Origin: an uncultured Eggerthella sp.
Lineage (GTDB): Bacteria; Actinomycetota; Coriobacteriia; Coriobacteriales; Eggerthellaceae
Length of the DNA stretch: 6,584 bases
Direction of reading: 5' to 3'
Assembly: GCA_900551155.1 (NCBI GenBank)
Contig: URVA01000078.1
Span: forward strand, 1 to 6,584
The notes under the pieces are model-generated. The model made no database searches. It saw nothing but the letters and a program-made list of their open reading frames with translations, and was not told the DNA's origin. The translations under genes were made by a program, and so were the position numbers. Positions 5,411 to 6,584 of this stretch are shown in pieces (positions within the stretch are counted from its first letter, which is position 1; every line of letters starts with the position of its first letter).

Positions 5411-5744
5411 ACACCATCACCCTTTCTCCTTTGCTATACCAAGTACTATCTGAAGCATGTCGTTCCAATACGCTGTGTGCTTCATGGCAGTAAAGAACTT
5501 TTCGCGGAGACACTCCTTGATCGGAACGCACAACCAGTCCTTCACGATCGATAAAGGCAACATCAAGGTTTTCTCTCATACCAAAGGTATGGATAGATTT
5601 ACAAGGAGATATTAAGAGGATGCATTTGTGTGGTCTCTTGATTAAAAATCCACTCACCCTATCCCAAAAGCGCGTAGCAACAACAAGGAAGTAGCTTGAA
5701 GGATTATTTCGCAAAATCACGCTTGATTTCATTTGAGAATCCAT
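5403..5744 (-). CDS. DUF192 family protein
   Basis: The 113-aa protein carries the DUF192 signature: a first block TRFWDRVSGFLIKRP, then LLISPCKSIHTFGMR (residues 43-57) and LDVAFIDREGLVVRS (60-74), followed by the AHSVLE motif (89-94). DUF192 proteins are small beta-rich domains of unclear biochemical role. Many family members carry a signal sequence, but none is seen here, so it is probably cytoplasmic. The ATG at 5744 has AAGGA 6 nt upstream. The gene lies 21 nt after the membrane-protein gene and overlaps the zinc-ribbon gene by 8 nt, so the three are very likely co-transcribed. DUF192 genes are often found near Tad/Flp pilus or secretion clusters in actinobacteria, which hints at the setting but does not prove it. 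Confidence 0.88.
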   Translation of the reverse strand: MDSQMKSSVILRNNPSSYFLVVATRFWDRVSGFLIKRPHKCILLISPCKSIHTFGMRENLDVAFIDREGLVVRSDQGVSPRKVLYCHEAHSVLERHASDSTWYSKGERVMVYV

Positions 5745-5765
5745 GGTTTATCCTTACGTATTGTT

Positions 5766-6509
5766 TCAGTTTGTGTTTTTGTTTTCCGCTGGAACAAGGA
5801 CTACCGAAACCTCTTCCCCGACCGTGACACAGGTAACCGCTAACCAGCGAAACTTACCCTCATCCTTCACAAAAGTAGCTGCAGAATCCTGCCCACTTGC
5901 CACATAAACCCATCCTTTTGATTCAAGATCACTCTGGATAGAACTCATCACCTCTGCTGAGGTACCCGCTCGACTAAATCCAATTGTTCTTCCATCGCTT
6001 GATACCGCTAAAGGGGAATCTCCCTGCAAACCAATTTCTTCATCGAATGCTTCAGGAAGCTCATTGGAGTAACTCCCCTGCCAAGAAACATCACTATCAA
6101 CTTCAAGGGAATTATTAGAAGCATGTTCTTCTTTAGAGATTGAAAAAGCATCAAGCATCCCTTTAGTTCCTACCTGCAGCAATCCAGGTTCGGAAGAGAA
6201 CAAAGGACTAAGCAGTAAAAGCAAGGCGACTACCACAAAGACCATCAGAACAATCCGAGCTTTTGGATACACAAACTGTCTCTTGCTGGATTTTCGATCG
6301 GTCTCCGAACGCTTTTGCGTTACCCTCTCCTCCTCAGGTTGATAGCATCCCCTTCTTGAATGTTGCTCTCCATCCAAATAACCTCGATCAATTGACTGCC
6401 CATCAAAGAGTAACCGTTCGCCATCTATTCGCGAGTTTTCACGGATGCGTGTACGCAGCTCTTGTCTTAGCTTCTTTTGTTGTTGTTTTTGCTTTAGAGA
6501 AGAAATCAT
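5766..6509 (-). CDS. Single-pass membrane protein of unknown function
   Basis: The 247-aa protein has a long basic, glutamine-rich cytoplasmic N-terminus (residues 1-84, starting MISSLKQKQQQKKLRQELR and probably partly coiled-coil). One transmembrane helix follows (about 85-104, ARIVLMVFVVVALLLLLSPL), and then an extracytoplasmic part. A serine- and acid-rich linker (about 105-165) leads to a compact C-terminal alpha/beta region (about 170-240) with a helix SAEVMSSIQSDLESKGW, then strands VYVASG, AATFVK, RWLAVTCV and VSVVLVP. This helix-GW-strand pattern recalls small periplasmic or pilus-associated domains, but I do not recognise a family. The ATG at 6509 has AGGAG with a 7-nt spacer and overlaps the stop of the gene before it (ATGA). 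The DUF192 gene follows after 21 nt. Confidence 0.85.
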   Translation of the reverse strand: MISSLKQKQQQKKLRQELRTRIRENSRIDGERLLFDGQSIDRGYLDGEQHSRRGCYQPEEERVTQKRSETDRKSSKRQFVYPKARIVLMVFVVVALLLLLSPLFSSEPGLLQVGTKGMLDAFSISKEEHASNNSLEVDSDVSWQGSYSNELPEAFDEEIGLQGDSPLAVSSDGRTIGFSRAGTSAEVMSSIQSDLESKGWVYVASGQDSAATFVKDEGKFRWLAVTCVTVGEEVSVVLVPAENKNTN

Positions 6510-6584
6510 AAGAACACTCCTGGCTTATAAACATCAACAACTATTGATTCTTGGTGAGTTAACGGCGGGAACGACACACCAAAA
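6506..6584 (-). CDS. 3' end of an upstream gene cut by the window edge
   Basis: On the minus strand one frame is open from the window edge to a TGA at 6508-6506 and encodes 25 residues, ending ESIVVDVYKPGVFL. The stop overlaps the ATG of the following membrane-protein gene in an ATGA, the same junction seen between ruvC and ruvA. The ribosome binding site of the next gene lies within this coding end. The other two minus frames stop well before 6510. The product cannot be identified from this piece. The strand-like, hydrophobic ending could suit a secreted or pilus-type protein, but that is speculation. Confidence 0.6.
   Translation of the reverse strand, partial: FGVSFPPLTHQESIVVDVYKPGVFL

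Overview
The window looks like a chromosomal segment of a Gram-positive bacterium, most likely an actinobacterium of the Coriobacteriia type with moderate GC (one 60-base line counted by eye gave 48%). The evidence is a CGAAC-N4-GTTYG LexA operator in front of ruvCAB, a Coriobacteria-like short DtxR/MntR regulator, and ruvCAB followed by a small protein resembling DUF6483. This placement is inference; no rRNA or other taxonomic marker is present. No CRISPR array, tRNA, insertion sequence or phage gene was seen. The window reads mostly as ordinary housekeeping and accessory chromosome, and the unusual signals are in the non-coding and repeated parts.

Left block, minus strand (63-2740): ruvC, ruvA and ruvB, then a 138-aa protein of unknown function, form a tight operon. 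ruvC and ruvA overlap by ATGA, ruvB starts with TTG directly after the ruvA stop, and the last gene follows after 36 nt. The genes supply the Holliday-junction resolvase (RuvC) and branch-migration motor (RuvAB) of recombinational repair. The promoter region at 2741-2909 holds a LexA/SOS box next to a -10 element and four copies of a 17-bp direct repeat in the transcribed leader.

Centre (2910-4931): a two-domain DtxR/MntR-family metalloregulator (minus) is divergent from threonine synthase thrC (plus). The short space between them contains a palindrome that gives a TATACT -10 element on both strands. thrC converges on the next gene and overlaps it by 4 nt. Its best terminator candidate, a 16-pair hairpin, lies inside the coding region of that neighbour.

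Right block, minus strand (4928-6584): the 3' end of an unidentified gene overlaps by ATGA with a 247-aa single-pass membrane protein. A DUF192 protein follows, and then a 160-aa zinc-ribbon protein that overlaps the DUF192 gene by 8 nt. The zinc-ribbon protein carries nine in-frame 15-bp (five-residue) tandem repeats. Spacing suggests one transcript. DUF192 genes are often seen near Tad/Flp pilus or secretion loci, so this may be the tail of such a cluster, but nothing in the window proves it.
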